Below are positions 48,431 through 58,159 of a stretch of DNA of 64,000 nucleotides, piece after piece (the stretch's first letter is position 1; each line of letters opens with the position of its first letter). This DNA is from Chitinophaga pinensis. GTDB taxonomy: Bacteria; Bacteroidota; Bacteroidia; Chitinophagales; CAIOSU01. The notes under the pieces were generated by a model, which had not been told where the DNA came from, made no database searches, and saw nothing but the letters and a program-made list of their open reading frames with translations. The stretch spans positions 62,001 to 126,000 of the forward strand of contig CAMDKI010000010.1 of assembly GCA_945901065.1 (NCBI GenBank), given 5' to 3'. The position numbers were made by a program, and so were the translations under genes.

Positions 48431-49033
48431 TCAATCTATAAGCCGCATATAGGCAGCCGTTTCAATAGCGTACGCATCGCCACTAGCCTCTAATGAAGCT
48501 ATGATGTTAGCTCTGTCGCTTTGGGGCTTGTTTTGGTTGAGCTTGAATTGGCCTTGCAATTCGGTCACTTCAATTTCAAATGCTTGTATGTGTTGCAGCA
48601 ATGCATCTCGGTATTGGTTAGGCAAGGTGCGCCATTGCCCCACATATTCGGGTCCGAACTCGGTAAAGGTTCGTTCCATTACCGCTATTTGGGCTTCTTG
48701 GCCTTCAATTAGCTTAGCTGTTCCATAGGCATGCACGGCCACATAGTTCCAAGTGGGCACTTGCACTTTATTGGCATAAAGGCTTGGTGCAATATAAGCA
48801 TGTGGCCCACTAAAAATTACCATCACCTGCTGACCAGCTATTACTTTGGCTTGTGGGTTGGATAGGGCCATGTGGCTTGTTAGTGTTATCTTATCGCCAG
48901 CAGTTTTAATTATAAAAGGCAGGTGCGTACCCATAAGCGTGTTGCCTGTTACCAATACCGCAAAGGGATGGCTGCGCATAAAGGCTAGCAACGTTTCTGG
49001 GTTGTTTTCTCTAAATTCTTCAGGTATAAACAT
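48431..49033 (-). CDS. PaiB-like FMN-binding negative transcriptional regulator family protein
   Basis: MFIPEEFRENNPETLLAFMRSHPFAVLVT, THLPFIIK, WNYVAVHAYG. Confidence 0.88.
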   Translation of the reverse strand: MFIPEEFRENNPETLLAFMRSHPFAVLVTGNTLMGTHLPFIIKTAGDKITLTSHMALSNPQAKVIAGQQVMVIFSGPHAYIAPSLYANKVQVPTWNYVAVHAYGTAKLIEGQEAQIAVMERTFTEFGPEYVGQWRTLPNQYRDALLQHIQAFEIEVTELQGQFKLNQNKPQSDRANIIASLEASGDAYAIETAAYMRLID

Positions 49034-49172
49034 ACTTGTAAAGTTAATGCTTGCGGTTGATGGGTTCGGTAGTTTTATCGATTTTGTTTTTGCTCCAAAC
49101 CATATTCTTATATTTTAGCACAAATTTATATCTTGGCATTACATAAAAGTATTGAACATAAACTGATAGCAA

Positions 49173-49811
49173 ATGGAAGAGCTAAGTGAACTTTTGGGTG
49201 GAAACCAAAAGTGGGCAGCAGAAATAATGCGTGATAAACCTGATTTTTTCGAAAAACTATCAAAACTACAAACCCCTGAGTATTTGTGGATTGGATGCTC
49301 AGATAGCCGGGTGCCAGCAAACGAGATTACTGGTACCTTGCCAGGAGCCATTTTTGTGCACCGCAATATTGCCAACGTGGTGCAGCTTACCGATTATAAC
49401 ATGTTGAGTGTGGTATTTTATGCTGTAAAACATCTTAAGGTAAAGCACATTATAGTATGTGGTCACTATGGTTGTGGCGGCGTGCTGGCTGCCATGAGCA
49501 AAAAGAGTTTTGGGTTTATTGATGGTTGGTTGAGTAACATAAAGAATGTACAACGCTTGCACCAAGATCAGTTAGATGCCCTTGCAACAGATGAGCTGCG
49601 CTCCGATAGGTTGGTTGAACTGAATGTAATGGAGGGGGTTCGTGCATTATCAGAAATTTCGTTTATCCAAGAAGAATGGCAAAACGGCAAGTTCCCGAAA
49701 ATACATGGCTTAGTGTATAGCCTCAAAAACGGGCACTTGCACGACCTTGGCGTAACTGCCGATTGTCCAGATTGCGTAGCTCCAGCCTTACGGTATGAGT
49801 TGGATAAATAG
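49173..49811 (+). CDS. Beta-carbonic anhydrase
   Basis: WIGCSDSRVPANEI, VHRNIANVV, IIVCGHYGCGGV. Confidence 0.93.
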   Translation: MEELSELLGGNQKWAAEIMRDKPDFFEKLSKLQTPEYLWIGCSDSRVPANEITGTLPGAIFVHRNIANVVQLTDYNMLSVVFYAVKHLKVKHIIVCGHYGCGGVLAAMSKKSFGFIDGWLSNIKNVQRLHQDQLDALATDELRSDRLVELNVMEGVRALSEISFIQEEWQNGKFPKIHGLVYSLKNGHLHDLGVTADCPDCVAPALRYELDK

Positions 49812-50504
49812 TTAGCTTAGGCCTTTAAGCTGTTTTCGGTTGATGCCTTTAAGCGCCTCTCGTTTGCTTAGTGGCGATAGGTTGTTTTCGCCTACAAACT
49901 GCAAAACGGCATCAGGATTGGTATATGAATACTGCCTCAACGCCCAACCTATGCCTTTCCTGATGAAGAATTCTTTGCTGCTTGCTCGTAATCTACAATA
50001 TCGGAACAGGCGCTCTGCATCAGTATCTTTATGATAGCCCAACTGGTACAATATAGCAACACGTTGCAGCCAAAAGTTATCGCTATTTATCCAACGCTCG
50101 GTATTCTCCGGTATAAGTTCAGGATGCTTTTTGAGTAAGCCACCAACTTGGTGCGATGCGATAAGGTCCACGGTGTCCCACCAACTGCTGGTAGTTAGCA
50201 TTTCCTCTAACATAGGCAGGTGTTTCGGCTCCAGCTTTTTCAGCATTTTATCCAACAAATCAATAGCTACGTAATGGCATTCGCGGTAAGGCATGTTCCA
50301 CAGCACCTTGATTGTATCTTCCAGTTCATCTATTGGGGGCAAACCATACTCTTTAACGAAGGTTTTGAAAAATACCTTTCGCTGTGGGCTTTTGATGCCA
50401 TAAAAAACGAAGAGGTTTTTCATGTACTTTTCCATTGCTCCTGCCTGTGTTGGGTTGGCAGCAGCATCCAAGGCAGATATGAGGGGTTGCAGGTAAGGGT
50501 GCAT
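49812..50504 (-). CDS. DNA alkylation repair protein (AlkD-like HEAT)
   Basis: MEKYMKNLFVFYGIKSPQRK, WWDTVDLIASHQVGGLL, IRKGIGWALRQYS; N-terminus corrected from 50594. Confidence 0.88.
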   Translation of the reverse strand: MHPYLQPLISALDAAANPTQAGAMEKYMKNLFVFYGIKSPQRKVFFKTFVKEYGLPPIDELEDTIKVLWNMPYRECHYVAIDLLDKMLKKLEPKHLPMLEEMLTTSSWWDTVDLIASHQVGGLLKKHPELIPENTERWINSDNFWLQRVAILYQLGYHKDTDAERLFRYCRLRASSKEFFIRKGIGWALRQYSYTNPDAVLQFVGENNLSPLSKREALKGINRKQLKGLS

Positions 50505-50645
50505 TATTAATTTGAAAATTTGGAAATGAGTCAATTTGAAAATCAATGTACCGATGTGCTTATGTACCAATGTGTTTGTTACAATAAAATCCAAAATAAT
50601 TCTTTAATTCTCCAATTCTAAAATTCTGATTCCGACAATAAAAAA

Positions 50646-50678
50646 GTGCCCCCTTGGTGAATCACTCCAAGGGGGCAC
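50646..50678. terminator. Strong stem-loop terminator downstream of DUF4476 gene
   Basis: GTGCCCCCTTGG-TGAATCACT-CCAAGGGGGCAC; A-run on the plus left flank gives T-run on the minus strand. Confidence 0.85.
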
Positions 50679-50697
50679 GCACAATTTATGAAAGGTA

Positions 50698-51459
50698 TTA
50701 AAGACTAGCCATATAGTCGCTCAAGTGGCGCACGCTGCTATCAAAAGCGAAGGCATCGTATACCACATAGTAGCGTTCGGGGTCAACGGTGCGAGTGTAA
50801 GCCAATTTGGCTATCTCCAACTTGCTGCTATCAAAGCTGAACAAACCTAGCATATGCAATACTTGAGCAGATGTGAAGTAATTGGTGCTAATGGCTTGTG
50901 CAGCCAATTGGCGCCTAGTGCTATCAAAAGGCCTATTGCTTAAGGCGTTCATCAGAGCCGAAAAGTTGGCATCGCACATGGGGGCAATTACTGGAGCTTG
51001 AGGCACTGGGTTATATACCGGGTAACCAATGGGTTGGTGCACCGGTTTGCCTATGATGGCATTACCTGGGTAAGCACACACTACACCACCGCCAACATTT
51101 ACTGGTTGTGGGCCCATAGCTATCATGTTGTCGATGCTCAAACCATTGTAAGGGTTTACAGTGGTATGCACTTCGTAGCCAAACGGTAAGTTAACAGGGC
51201 CATTGTAAATTACTTGTTGGGTATTGTATGCGCTATACGGATTGGTGTACAAAGCCGTAACTCGCATGTTGTGCACACCCGGTGCAATACCCGCCAACTT
51301 GTGACGGTTTGAGAAAGGACCGTACTCCACTCCGTCGATAGTAACAACAATTGGGGCGTTGTCATAAGAAGCGATGTGGAGGCGGGTTGAAGCATTTACA
51401 GTAAAGGCACTTAAGGCCAAGGTAACGATCATGGTGGAAAGTAAAAATAAACGTTTCAT
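50698..51459 (-). CDS. DUF4476 domain-containing secreted protein
   Basis: Signal peptide; ALMNALSNRPFDSTRRQLAAQAISTNYFTSAQVLHMLGLFSFDSSKLEIAKLAYTRTVDPERYYVVYDAF. Confidence 0.8.
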   Translation of the reverse strand: MKRLFLLSTMIVTLALSAFTVNASTRLHIASYDNAPIVVTIDGVEYGPFSNRHKLAGIAPGVHNMRVTALYTNPYSAYNTQQVIYNGPVNLPFGYEVHTTVNPYNGLSIDNMIAMGPQPVNVGGGVVCAYPGNAIIGKPVHQPIGYPVYNPVPQAPVIAPMCDANFSALMNALSNRPFDSTRRQLAAQAISTNYFTSAQVLHMLGLFSFDSSKLEIAKLAYTRTVDPERYYVVYDAFAFDSSVRHLSDYMASL

Positions 51460-51620
51460 AACAACCTCCTGTTTTTAATGGTTTGATATACTAAATGCAA
51501 CAGGTGTGCCAAAAATGAAAATGAGTTTGTTTTAGGTAGAATTGTTTTAAAACTAATTGATTTTCAGTCGATTAATTTTATCAAATGTAAACTCGAAACC
51601 TATTTCCATATCTTTACCCC

Positions 51621-52610
51621 ATGACTAAAGTAACAGCCGCCATTACCGGAGTGCATGCTTGGCTGCCCGAATACAGGCTAACCAATGAGGAATTGGAGCG
51701 TATGGTGGATACCAACGAGGAATGGATACTATCGCGCACCGGCATTAGCGAACGGCGCATATTACGAGGCGAGGGACTAGGTACCAGCGATATGGCCGAC
51801 AAGGCTGTATTGGGTTTGTTGGAGAAAACAGGTACCAAACCCGAAGAGGTGGATTTGCTGATATGCGCTACGGTTACTCCCGATATGCAGTTTCCGGCCA
51901 CGGCCAATATAATTTGCGACAAAGTGGGCATCAAAAATGCTTTTAGTTATGACCTAAATGCGGCTTGCTCGGGTTTTTTGTATGCGCTCACAGCAGCCGA
52001 TGCCTATATAAGGGCAGGCTTGTACAAAAAGGTAATTGTAGTGGGTGCCGATAAAATGAGCAGCATTATTGACTATGAAGACCGCCAGACATGCGTAATT
52101 TTCGGCGATGGTGCAGGGGCGGTATTGCTAGAACCTACCACAAGCGGCAATGGCATCCTCGACCAAGTAATGCAGTCTGATGGTGTGGGTAGGGTGCACT
52201 TGCACCAAAAGGCAGGCGGCAGTGCTAAGCCCGCTTCGTTGGAAACAGTAATGGCAAAAGAACACTTTGTATATCAAGAGGGAGCGGCGGTATTTAAATG
52301 GGCAGTAGTGAAAATGGCGGAGGCTGCCGAAAAAGTAATGCAGCGCAACAACCTCACCGCTGACGATATTGATTGGCTAGTGCCGCACCAAGCCAATAAA
52401 CGCATTATAGATTCTTGTGCCGAGCGCGTGGGCCTACCCGCCGAAAAGGTAATGCTGAACATACAGCGCTACGGCAACACTACCAACGGCACCATACCCA
52501 TCTGCCTTTGGGAGTGGGAAAACCAACTTAAAGCTGGAGATAACCTTATACTAGCTGCCTTTGGTGGCGGTTTTACTTGGGGTGCCCTTTGGTTGAAGTG
52601 GGGCAAATAA
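51621..52610 (+). CDS. fabH: Beta-ketoacyl-ACP synthase III
   Basis: [13 protein letters not shown] active-site Cys, [23 protein letters not shown]. Confidence 0.94.
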   Translation: MTKVTAAITGVHAWLPEYRLTNEELERMVDTNEEWILSRTGISERRILRGEGLGTSDMADKAVLGLLEKTGTKPEEVDLLICATVTPDMQFPATANIICDKVGIKNAFSYDLNAACSGFLYALTAADAYIRAGLYKKVIVVGADKMSSIIDYEDRQTCVIFGDGAGAVLLEPTTSGNGILDQVMQSDGVGRVHLHQKAGGSAKPASLETVMAKEHFVYQEGAAVFKWAVVKMAEAAEKVMQRNNLTADDIDWLVPHQANKRIIDSCAERVGLPAEKVMLNIQRYGNTTNGTIPICLWEWENQLKAGDNLILAAFGGGFTWGALWLKWGK

Positions 52611-52756
52611 TCGCGGACTAATATTGATTTCAATTGTTTCGCTGGTTTTTTTGTCAGTAAGATTATATGTCTTGACATTTATTGAAACCCAATGATTTCT
52701 ATACGCTGCAAAAACTTTCTAGTAATATCACATTTAAGCGGTACTAATTGATTCAC

Positions 52757-52790
52757 TCAATCGTACTTCGTAAATCGTACTTCGTACATT
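52757..52790. repeat. Family B repeat upstream of efp
   Basis: actcaatcgtacttcgtaaatcgtacttcgtacatt. Confidence 0.8.
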
Positions 52791-52858
52791 CTTTATCTTG
52801 TGTCTAACCTAAAATATTTGCTTATTTTCACAGCCCGAAACCTGATCAAAAAAATATT

Positions 52859-53422
52859 ATGGCCAATATAAGTGAGATTAAAAACGGTTTGTGCCTTGAA
52901 ATGAATGGCGATTTGTGGCAGATTGTAGAGTTTTTGCACGTAAAACCAGGCAAAGGACAAGCTTTTGTGCGTAGCAAATTGAAGAGCCTTACCACTGGTA
53001 AAAATTTGGAGCACACGTTTCAGTTGAGTGCTAAAATTACCACTGCCCGTATTGAGCGTAGCCAAGCCCAGTTTTTGTATAAAGACGAAGTGGGTTACAA
53101 CTTTATGAACAACGAAACCTTTGAACAAGTGTCGTTGCCAGAGTTTGTTATTGATAGTCCTGATTTTCTTCGTGAAGGCGATATGGTTGATGTATTGACC
53201 CATGCCGAAACTGAAAAAATTATTGCCGTGGAACTTCCTCAATTTGTTATAATGGAGGTATCTTACACTGAGCCAGGCGTAAAAGGTAACACTGCCACTA
53301 ACGTGAGCAAACCAGCTACGGTGGAGAGCGGTGCTACGGTGCAAGTACCTATCTTTGTAAACCAAGGCGACAAAATAAAGATAGATACCAAGGAGCGCAC
53401 TTACGTTGAAAGGGCAAAATAA
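52859..53422 (+). CDS. efp: Elongation factor P
   Basis: KPGKGQAFVRSKLKSLTTGKNLEHTF, TEKIIAVELP, KIDTKERTYVERAK. Confidence 0.95.
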   Translation: MANISEIKNGLCLEMNGDLWQIVEFLHVKPGKGQAFVRSKLKSLTTGKNLEHTFQLSAKITTARIERSQAQFLYKDEVGYNFMNNETFEQVSLPEFVIDSPDFLREGDMVDVLTHAETEKIIAVELPQFVIMEVSYTEPGVKGNTATNVSKPATVESGATVQVPIFVNQGDKIKIDTKERTYVERAK

Positions 53423-53443
53423 CTAACAACTCAACTTCCCGCT

Positions 53444-53941
53444 ATGGATTTTAAGCATATACAGGAGCTAATCAGGATGGTAAACAAATCCAACTTGAGC
53501 GAACTGAAAATTGAAGAGGGCGATTTTAAGCTGACCATTCGCACCCGTGAGGAAGGTGGCTTACAAGGCTATATTCCTGTGGCCCCTTTGCAGCAAGTAG
53601 TGCAGCCCGTTGCCCAAACGCCTGCTCCTCAAGCAGCACCCGCAGCACCCGTAGCCGCTGCACCTGAAAAGGTAGCCGAACCATTAGCTGATACCAGTAA
53701 ACTGGTTACAGTTAAATCGCCTATGATTGGCACGTTCTATCGTGCTTCAGGGCCCGACAAAGAACCGTTTGTGAAGGTTGGCGATTCGGTGGAGAAAGGT
53801 GCCGTGCTTTGTATTATAGAGGCAATGAAACTGTTCAACGAAATCGAATCGGAGCACTCGGGCAAAATCGTTAAGTTCTTGCTTGAAGATGCTAGCCCTG
53901 TAGAATACGACCAGCCGTTGTTTATCATTGACCCGAGCTAA
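53444..53941 (+). CDS. accB: Acetyl-CoA carboxylase biotin carboxyl carrier protein
   Basis: [38 protein letters not shown] biotinyl motif. Confidence 0.95.
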   Translation: MDFKHIQELIRMVNKSNLSELKIEEGDFKLTIRTREEGGLQGYIPVAPLQQVVQPVAQTPAPQAAPAAPVAAAPEKVAEPLADTSKLVTVKSPMIGTFYRASGPDKEPFVKVGDSVEKGAVLCIIEAMKLFNEIESEHSGKIVKFLLEDASPVEYDQPLFIIDPS

Positions 53942-53966
53942 TTGCTCGCTTAAAGCCACCGGCTCT

Positions 53967-55307
53967 ATGTTCAAAAAGATATTGATAGCCAACCGGGGCG
54001 AAATTGCCCTGCGCATTATCCGCACCTGTAAGGAGATGGGTATCAAAACAGTGGCCGTTTATTCCACTGCCGATACCGAGAGTTTGCACGTTCGCTTTGC
54101 CGATGAAGCCGTTTGTATTGGCCCCCCGGCTAGCAAAGACAGTTACCTTAAGATAGCCAACATTATGGCCGCGGCAGAAATAACCAATGCCGATGCCATT
54201 CACCCAGGCTATGGTTTCTTGTCAGAGAATGAGCATTTTGCAGCCATTTGCAAGCACTATGGCATTAAGTTTATTGGCCCAACACCCGAGCAGATTAGCC
54301 GAATGGGTAATAAAATAAACGCCAAAAAGACCATGATTGAAGCTGGTGTACCGGTCGTACCTGGCAGTGATGGTTTGATTACTGATTTTGTACTTGCCAA
54401 AAAACTCGCCAAGAAGATAGGTTACCCAGTAGTTATTAAAGCTTCTGCTGGTGGTGGTGGTAAGGGTATACGCATAATACAGAACGAAGCCGAATTTGAA
54501 AGTAATTTCCAAAAGGCACAAATGGAAGCCAAGGCTTCTTTTGGTGACGATGGATTGTATTTGGAGAAGTTTGTAGTGGAGCCGCGGCACATAGAGTTTC
54601 AAATTGCTGGCGACCAATATGGCAACGTATGCCACTTGAGCGAGCGCGATTGCAGTATTCAGCGCCGCATGCAGAAATTGGTAGAGGAAAGCCCATCACC
54701 GTTTATGGATGACAAGCTTCGTCGAAAAATGGGCGATGCAGCCATAAAAGCGGCTAAATTTATTAATTACGAAGGTTTAGGTACCATTGAATTTTTAGTG
54801 GATAAAGACAAGAACTTCTATTTTATGGAGATGAACACCCGTATACAGGTGGAGCACCCCGTAACTGAAGAAGTAATTGATTATGATTTGGTAAAAGAAC
54901 AGATAAAAATTGCTGCGGGTGAGCGTATTTCGGGCAAAAACCATTTCCCGATGATGCATGCTATTGAGTGCCGCATCAATGCTGAGGACCCGAACAACGA
55001 TTTTCGCCCATCTCCAGGCAAAATAACCTCACTGCATACCAGCAAAGGCCACGGCGTAAGGGTTGATACCCACGTATATGCTGGCTACACCGTGCCGCCG
55101 TATTATGACTCTATGGTTGCGAAACTGATAGTGCGTGCCAAAACCCGTGAAGAAGCACTGAACAAAATGGAACGCGCCCTAAGCGAGTTTGTGGTTGAGG
55201 GCATTAAAACCACCATCCCATTCCACTTGAAATTGATGCGCAACGAACAGTTCCGCGCTGGTAACTTCACTACCAAGTTTTTGGAGACGTTTGATTATAA
55301 AGATTAG
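53967..55307 (+). CDS. accC: Acetyl-CoA carboxylase biotin carboxylase subunit
   Basis: [53 protein letters not shown]. Confidence 0.95.
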   Translation: MFKKILIANRGEIALRIIRTCKEMGIKTVAVYSTADTESLHVRFADEAVCIGPPASKDSYLKIANIMAAAEITNADAIHPGYGFLSENEHFAAICKHYGIKFIGPTPEQISRMGNKINAKKTMIEAGVPVVPGSDGLITDFVLAKKLAKKIGYPVVIKASAGGGGKGIRIIQNEAEFESNFQKAQMEAKASFGDDGLYLEKFVVEPRHIEFQIAGDQYGNVCHLSERDCSIQRRMQKLVEESPSPFMDDKLRRKMGDAAIKAAKFINYEGLGTIEFLVDKDKNFYFMEMNTRIQVEHPVTEEVIDYDLVKEQIKIAAGERISGKNHFPMMHAIECRINAEDPNNDFRPSPGKITSLHTSKGHGVRVDTHVYAGYTVPPYYDSMVAKLIVRAKTREEALNKMERALSEFVVEGIKTTIPFHLKLMRNEQFRAGNFTTKFLETFDYKD

Positions 55308-55351
55308 TAGGTTAGTTATTGGTTACTAGTTGATTGGTTATTGGTGGGTTA

Positions 55352-56467
55352 TCACGATTTCCTAAACTCAACACCCCGCTCCTTCAAATATTCCAGTATA
55401 AACTCTAAGCAGCCAGGCCAGGCGCCAATTAGCTCGGGCGGGTATATGCCCGGCCGATTGAAGTGCCCACTCAGTATCAGATTAGCGGCGGCGGTGCAGG
55501 TATAACCTGTTGTGCGTGCCATGCTGCTTGTTTGCGTTTCGGGGTTGTATTCATCATATAGGTCGTACTCGTAGCGCACAGGTTGCTTGTCTTTTTGGCC
55601 TTCAATTACCACTTTCATTATCGTAAACTCAAGTTCCTCCTGCTCCAGTTTCCATAACGGGAACAGCAGTTTGCTGGTAAGGTCGATGGGCCTAATGGCA
55701 GTGCCGTTTACTTCTACCTCGTCTTTACGGAAAAAGCCCGTTTCGCGCAGCACTTCCATGAGCCTTATGTGGCCGGGGTAGCGCAAGGTCTTTTCCTTCA
55801 TATTCTTTATATCGAGCGTAAAAAGCAGCGTACGCAGGCCGTCGCTGTTAAAAGCCTCCAAACGCCCTACGGGCGGAAAATCCATTAGCTCGGCATCGCT
55901 GAGGGCAGGTTTGGTCACCATTTGCCCACCCACGATCATACGGGCAGGGCGGGTATATTCCTCCAATACATCAATTGGCGAAAAGGGGGCTTTATATTCG
56001 TAAGGCCATTGGCGCTTTTGCGGCAGGCCGCCTACATAGTACTCAAAGTTTTGGATGCGCATTTCTTGATGGTGATGCCCCACCAATAGGTTGGGCAAAC
56101 CAGGTGCAACGCCGCAATCAACTATGGCGGTTACACCGTTTTCTTGGGCAAGTTTGTTTAGCTCAAAAGGGTCTTCCTCAAAAAAAGAAATATCCACCAA
56201 ATTAATACCGGCTTCAATAACGGCTTTTGCCATGGCAAACCCCAAAAAGCCGGGCACAGCGCCTACCACCAAATCAAAACCTTGAATGGCTTTTTTTATG
56301 TGGTCGGGCTTGCTTAGGTCGACAACTAAGGTGTTAATACCGCGCTCAGCTAATGGCAGCAAAGCCTTTGTGCTTATATCGGCACTAGTTACGGTGTGCT
56401 GTTTCGCCAAATCGAGCGCCATGGCGCTACCCACCATACCTGCGCCAAGTACTATTATATTTGCCAT
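55352..56467 (-). CDS. Saccharopine dehydrogenase family protein
   Basis: IIVLGAGMVGSAMALDLAKQH, DCGVAPGLPNLLVGH. Confidence 0.88.
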   Translation of the reverse strand: MANIIVLGAGMVGSAMALDLAKQHTVTSADISTKALLPLAERGINTLVVDLSKPDHIKKAIQGFDLVVGAVPGFLGFAMAKAVIEAGINLVDISFFEEDPFELNKLAQENGVTAIVDCGVAPGLPNLLVGHHHQEMRIQNFEYYVGGLPQKRQWPYEYKAPFSPIDVLEEYTRPARMIVGGQMVTKPALSDAELMDFPPVGRLEAFNSDGLRTLLFTLDIKNMKEKTLRYPGHIRLMEVLRETGFFRKDEVEVNGTAIRPIDLTSKLLFPLWKLEQEELEFTIMKVVIEGQKDKQPVRYEYDLYDEYNPETQTSSMARTTGYTCTAAANLILSGHFNRPGIYPPELIGAWPGCLEFILEYLKERGVEFRKS

Positions 56468-56533
56468 ACGGCTAAAATAATGTTTTCTGTTGGGTAGTGG
56501 TTAATACACCGCATCTCTTGTTACCTTTGTACC

Positions 56534-56845
56534 ATGTCTCCAAACCGATTGCGAAATATAATGATAGGCATTACCTTGGCATCGGTGGTGGTGATGGTGG
56601 TGGCATCGTATGTGTTGAAAGATACACCGCGCCAAGGCGGGTTTGTAAAAACTACCCCAAGTGGCCTAAGCCAGCAAAACAAAAAGGAATACTACCCTAC
56701 AGGCGAGCTGCGCGCCGAGGGCATGATGGATGGTTACTACAAAGAGGGCGAATGGATATATTATCGCAAAGATGGAAGCGTTGAGCTGGTAGAATATTAC
56801 CACCAAGGCAATGTAGTTGATAGTAGCGCATTGGAAAGGAAATGA
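56534..56845 (+). CDS. Membrane-anchored MORN/YwqK-like repeat protein
   Basis: N-terminal TM; EYYPTGELRAEGMMDGYYKEGEWIYYRKDGSVELVEYYHQG. Confidence 0.7.
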   Translation: MSPNRLRNIMIGITLASVVVMVVASYVLKDTPRQGGFVKTTPSGLSQQNKKEYYPTGELRAEGMMDGYYKEGEWIYYRKDGSVELVEYYHQGNVVDSSALERK

Positions 56846-56930
56846 GCGCTTTGATATTTATCACCTGTTTTCTCTCGACCACAGCACGTACTTTTGTGTT
56901 GTATGGGTGGTACATCGCAAAATAAACATC

Positions 56931-58001
56931 GTGAACAATCTCCAGCAAAAGTCTAATTCTCAACAATCAGCAGTCGGTATATGGTTGCTCATAGGCGTGT
57001 TTATGCTACTAATGCAGATTGTTATTGGCGGTGTAACGCGCCTTACCGGCTCGGGTTTAAGTATTACTAAATGGGAGATTGTAACCGGCACTATACCACC
57101 CATAGGTGAGGCGGAGTGGCAAGAGGCATTTGATTTGTACAAAGCATCGCCGCAATATGCCAAAATAAACCAAGGCATGGAGATGGGCGATTTTAAGTTC
57201 ATCTTCTTTTGGGAGTATTTCCATCGCCTATGGGCAAGGTTAATGGGCTTTGTGTTCCTGTTTCCGTTTATCTATTTTTTAGCAAAGGGCTATTTGCGCA
57301 ATAAGCTAGCCTTGCACCTCATAGGGGTAGTAGCATTGGCTATGGTGGTGGCATCGTTTGGCTGGATAATGGTAGCCAGCGGGTTGGTTAGCCGTCCTTA
57401 TGTAAACGCCTATAAGCTCACGCTGCACCTCATGTTGGGCATTAGTTTGTTTGCTTACGTGTTTTGGTTGGCCATCAACTACCTGTGGCCTCGCGATGGG
57501 ATAGCCAAACTGCAAGGTTTGAAAGGATGGAGCACAGGGGTAATTGCGGTGGCCGTTATACAATTGATATTGGGTGGCCTCATGAGCGGCATGAAGGCTG
57601 GTTTGTTCTTCCCTACTTGGCCTGATATGAATGGTGCTATGCTACCCGATGTGCTGCTAGATGGCAGTCAGTGGCATTTAGATGCCTTTAAGCATTATGA
57701 TACTAATGCCTTTGCCCCTGCCATAGTTCAGTTTGCGCATCGTGGCGTGGCGTATATGCTTACGGCGTTGGTATTGGTGTTTGCAGTTAAAGCATTCAAG
57801 CAGCAGCCCGCTGGGCCAGCCAAGCTTGGTTTTACCCTGTTGCCAGTTTTATTGCTGGTGCAGGTTACGTTGGGTATTGTCACGGTTATCAATAGCATTG
57901 GCACTATACCTGTAAGCTGGGGCGTGCTGCACCAAGCAGGTGGGGTCCTTCTACTTGCCAATTTAATTTTTGTTAGGCACTTCTGTATATCCAAGGCTTA
58001 A
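56931..58001 (+). CDS. COX15/CtaA heme A synthase family protein
   Basis: IVIGGVTRLTGSGLSITKWEIVTGTIPP, multi-TM, FPTWPDMNG; GTG start proposed. Confidence 0.9.
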   Translation: MNNLQQKSNSQQSAVGIWLLIGVFMLLMQIVIGGVTRLTGSGLSITKWEIVTGTIPPIGEAEWQEAFDLYKASPQYAKINQGMEMGDFKFIFFWEYFHRLWARLMGFVFLFPFIYFLAKGYLRNKLALHLIGVVALAMVVASFGWIMVASGLVSRPYVNAYKLTLHLMLGISLFAYVFWLAINYLWPRDGIAKLQGLKGWSTGVIAVAVIQLILGGLMSGMKAGLFFPTWPDMNGAMLPDVLLDGSQWHLDAFKHYDTNAFAPAIVQFAHRGVAYMLTALVLVFAVKAFKQQPAGPAKLGFTLLPVLLLVQVTLGIVTVINSIGTIPVSWGVLHQAGGVLLLANLIFVRHFCISKA

Positions 58002-58159
58002 AGTTTTTGGTAGCCATTTTATCATATAATTTCCTGCTCTTTGCAACGTCTGGTTATATGTACCAATCTATTGCCAAAACAGTTTATTTACATCGCGTTT
58101 ACATAGCGGTAATATCCATTTGTGTAATTTAGTGGTTCCTCAAACCCCCTTGGTATATA

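Noticed and set aside
56534-56845. Toxin-antitoxin (YwqK-type antitoxin) system
   Set aside because: Only MORN-like repeats are seen and no adjacent toxin; the adjacent gene is COX15/CtaA-like.
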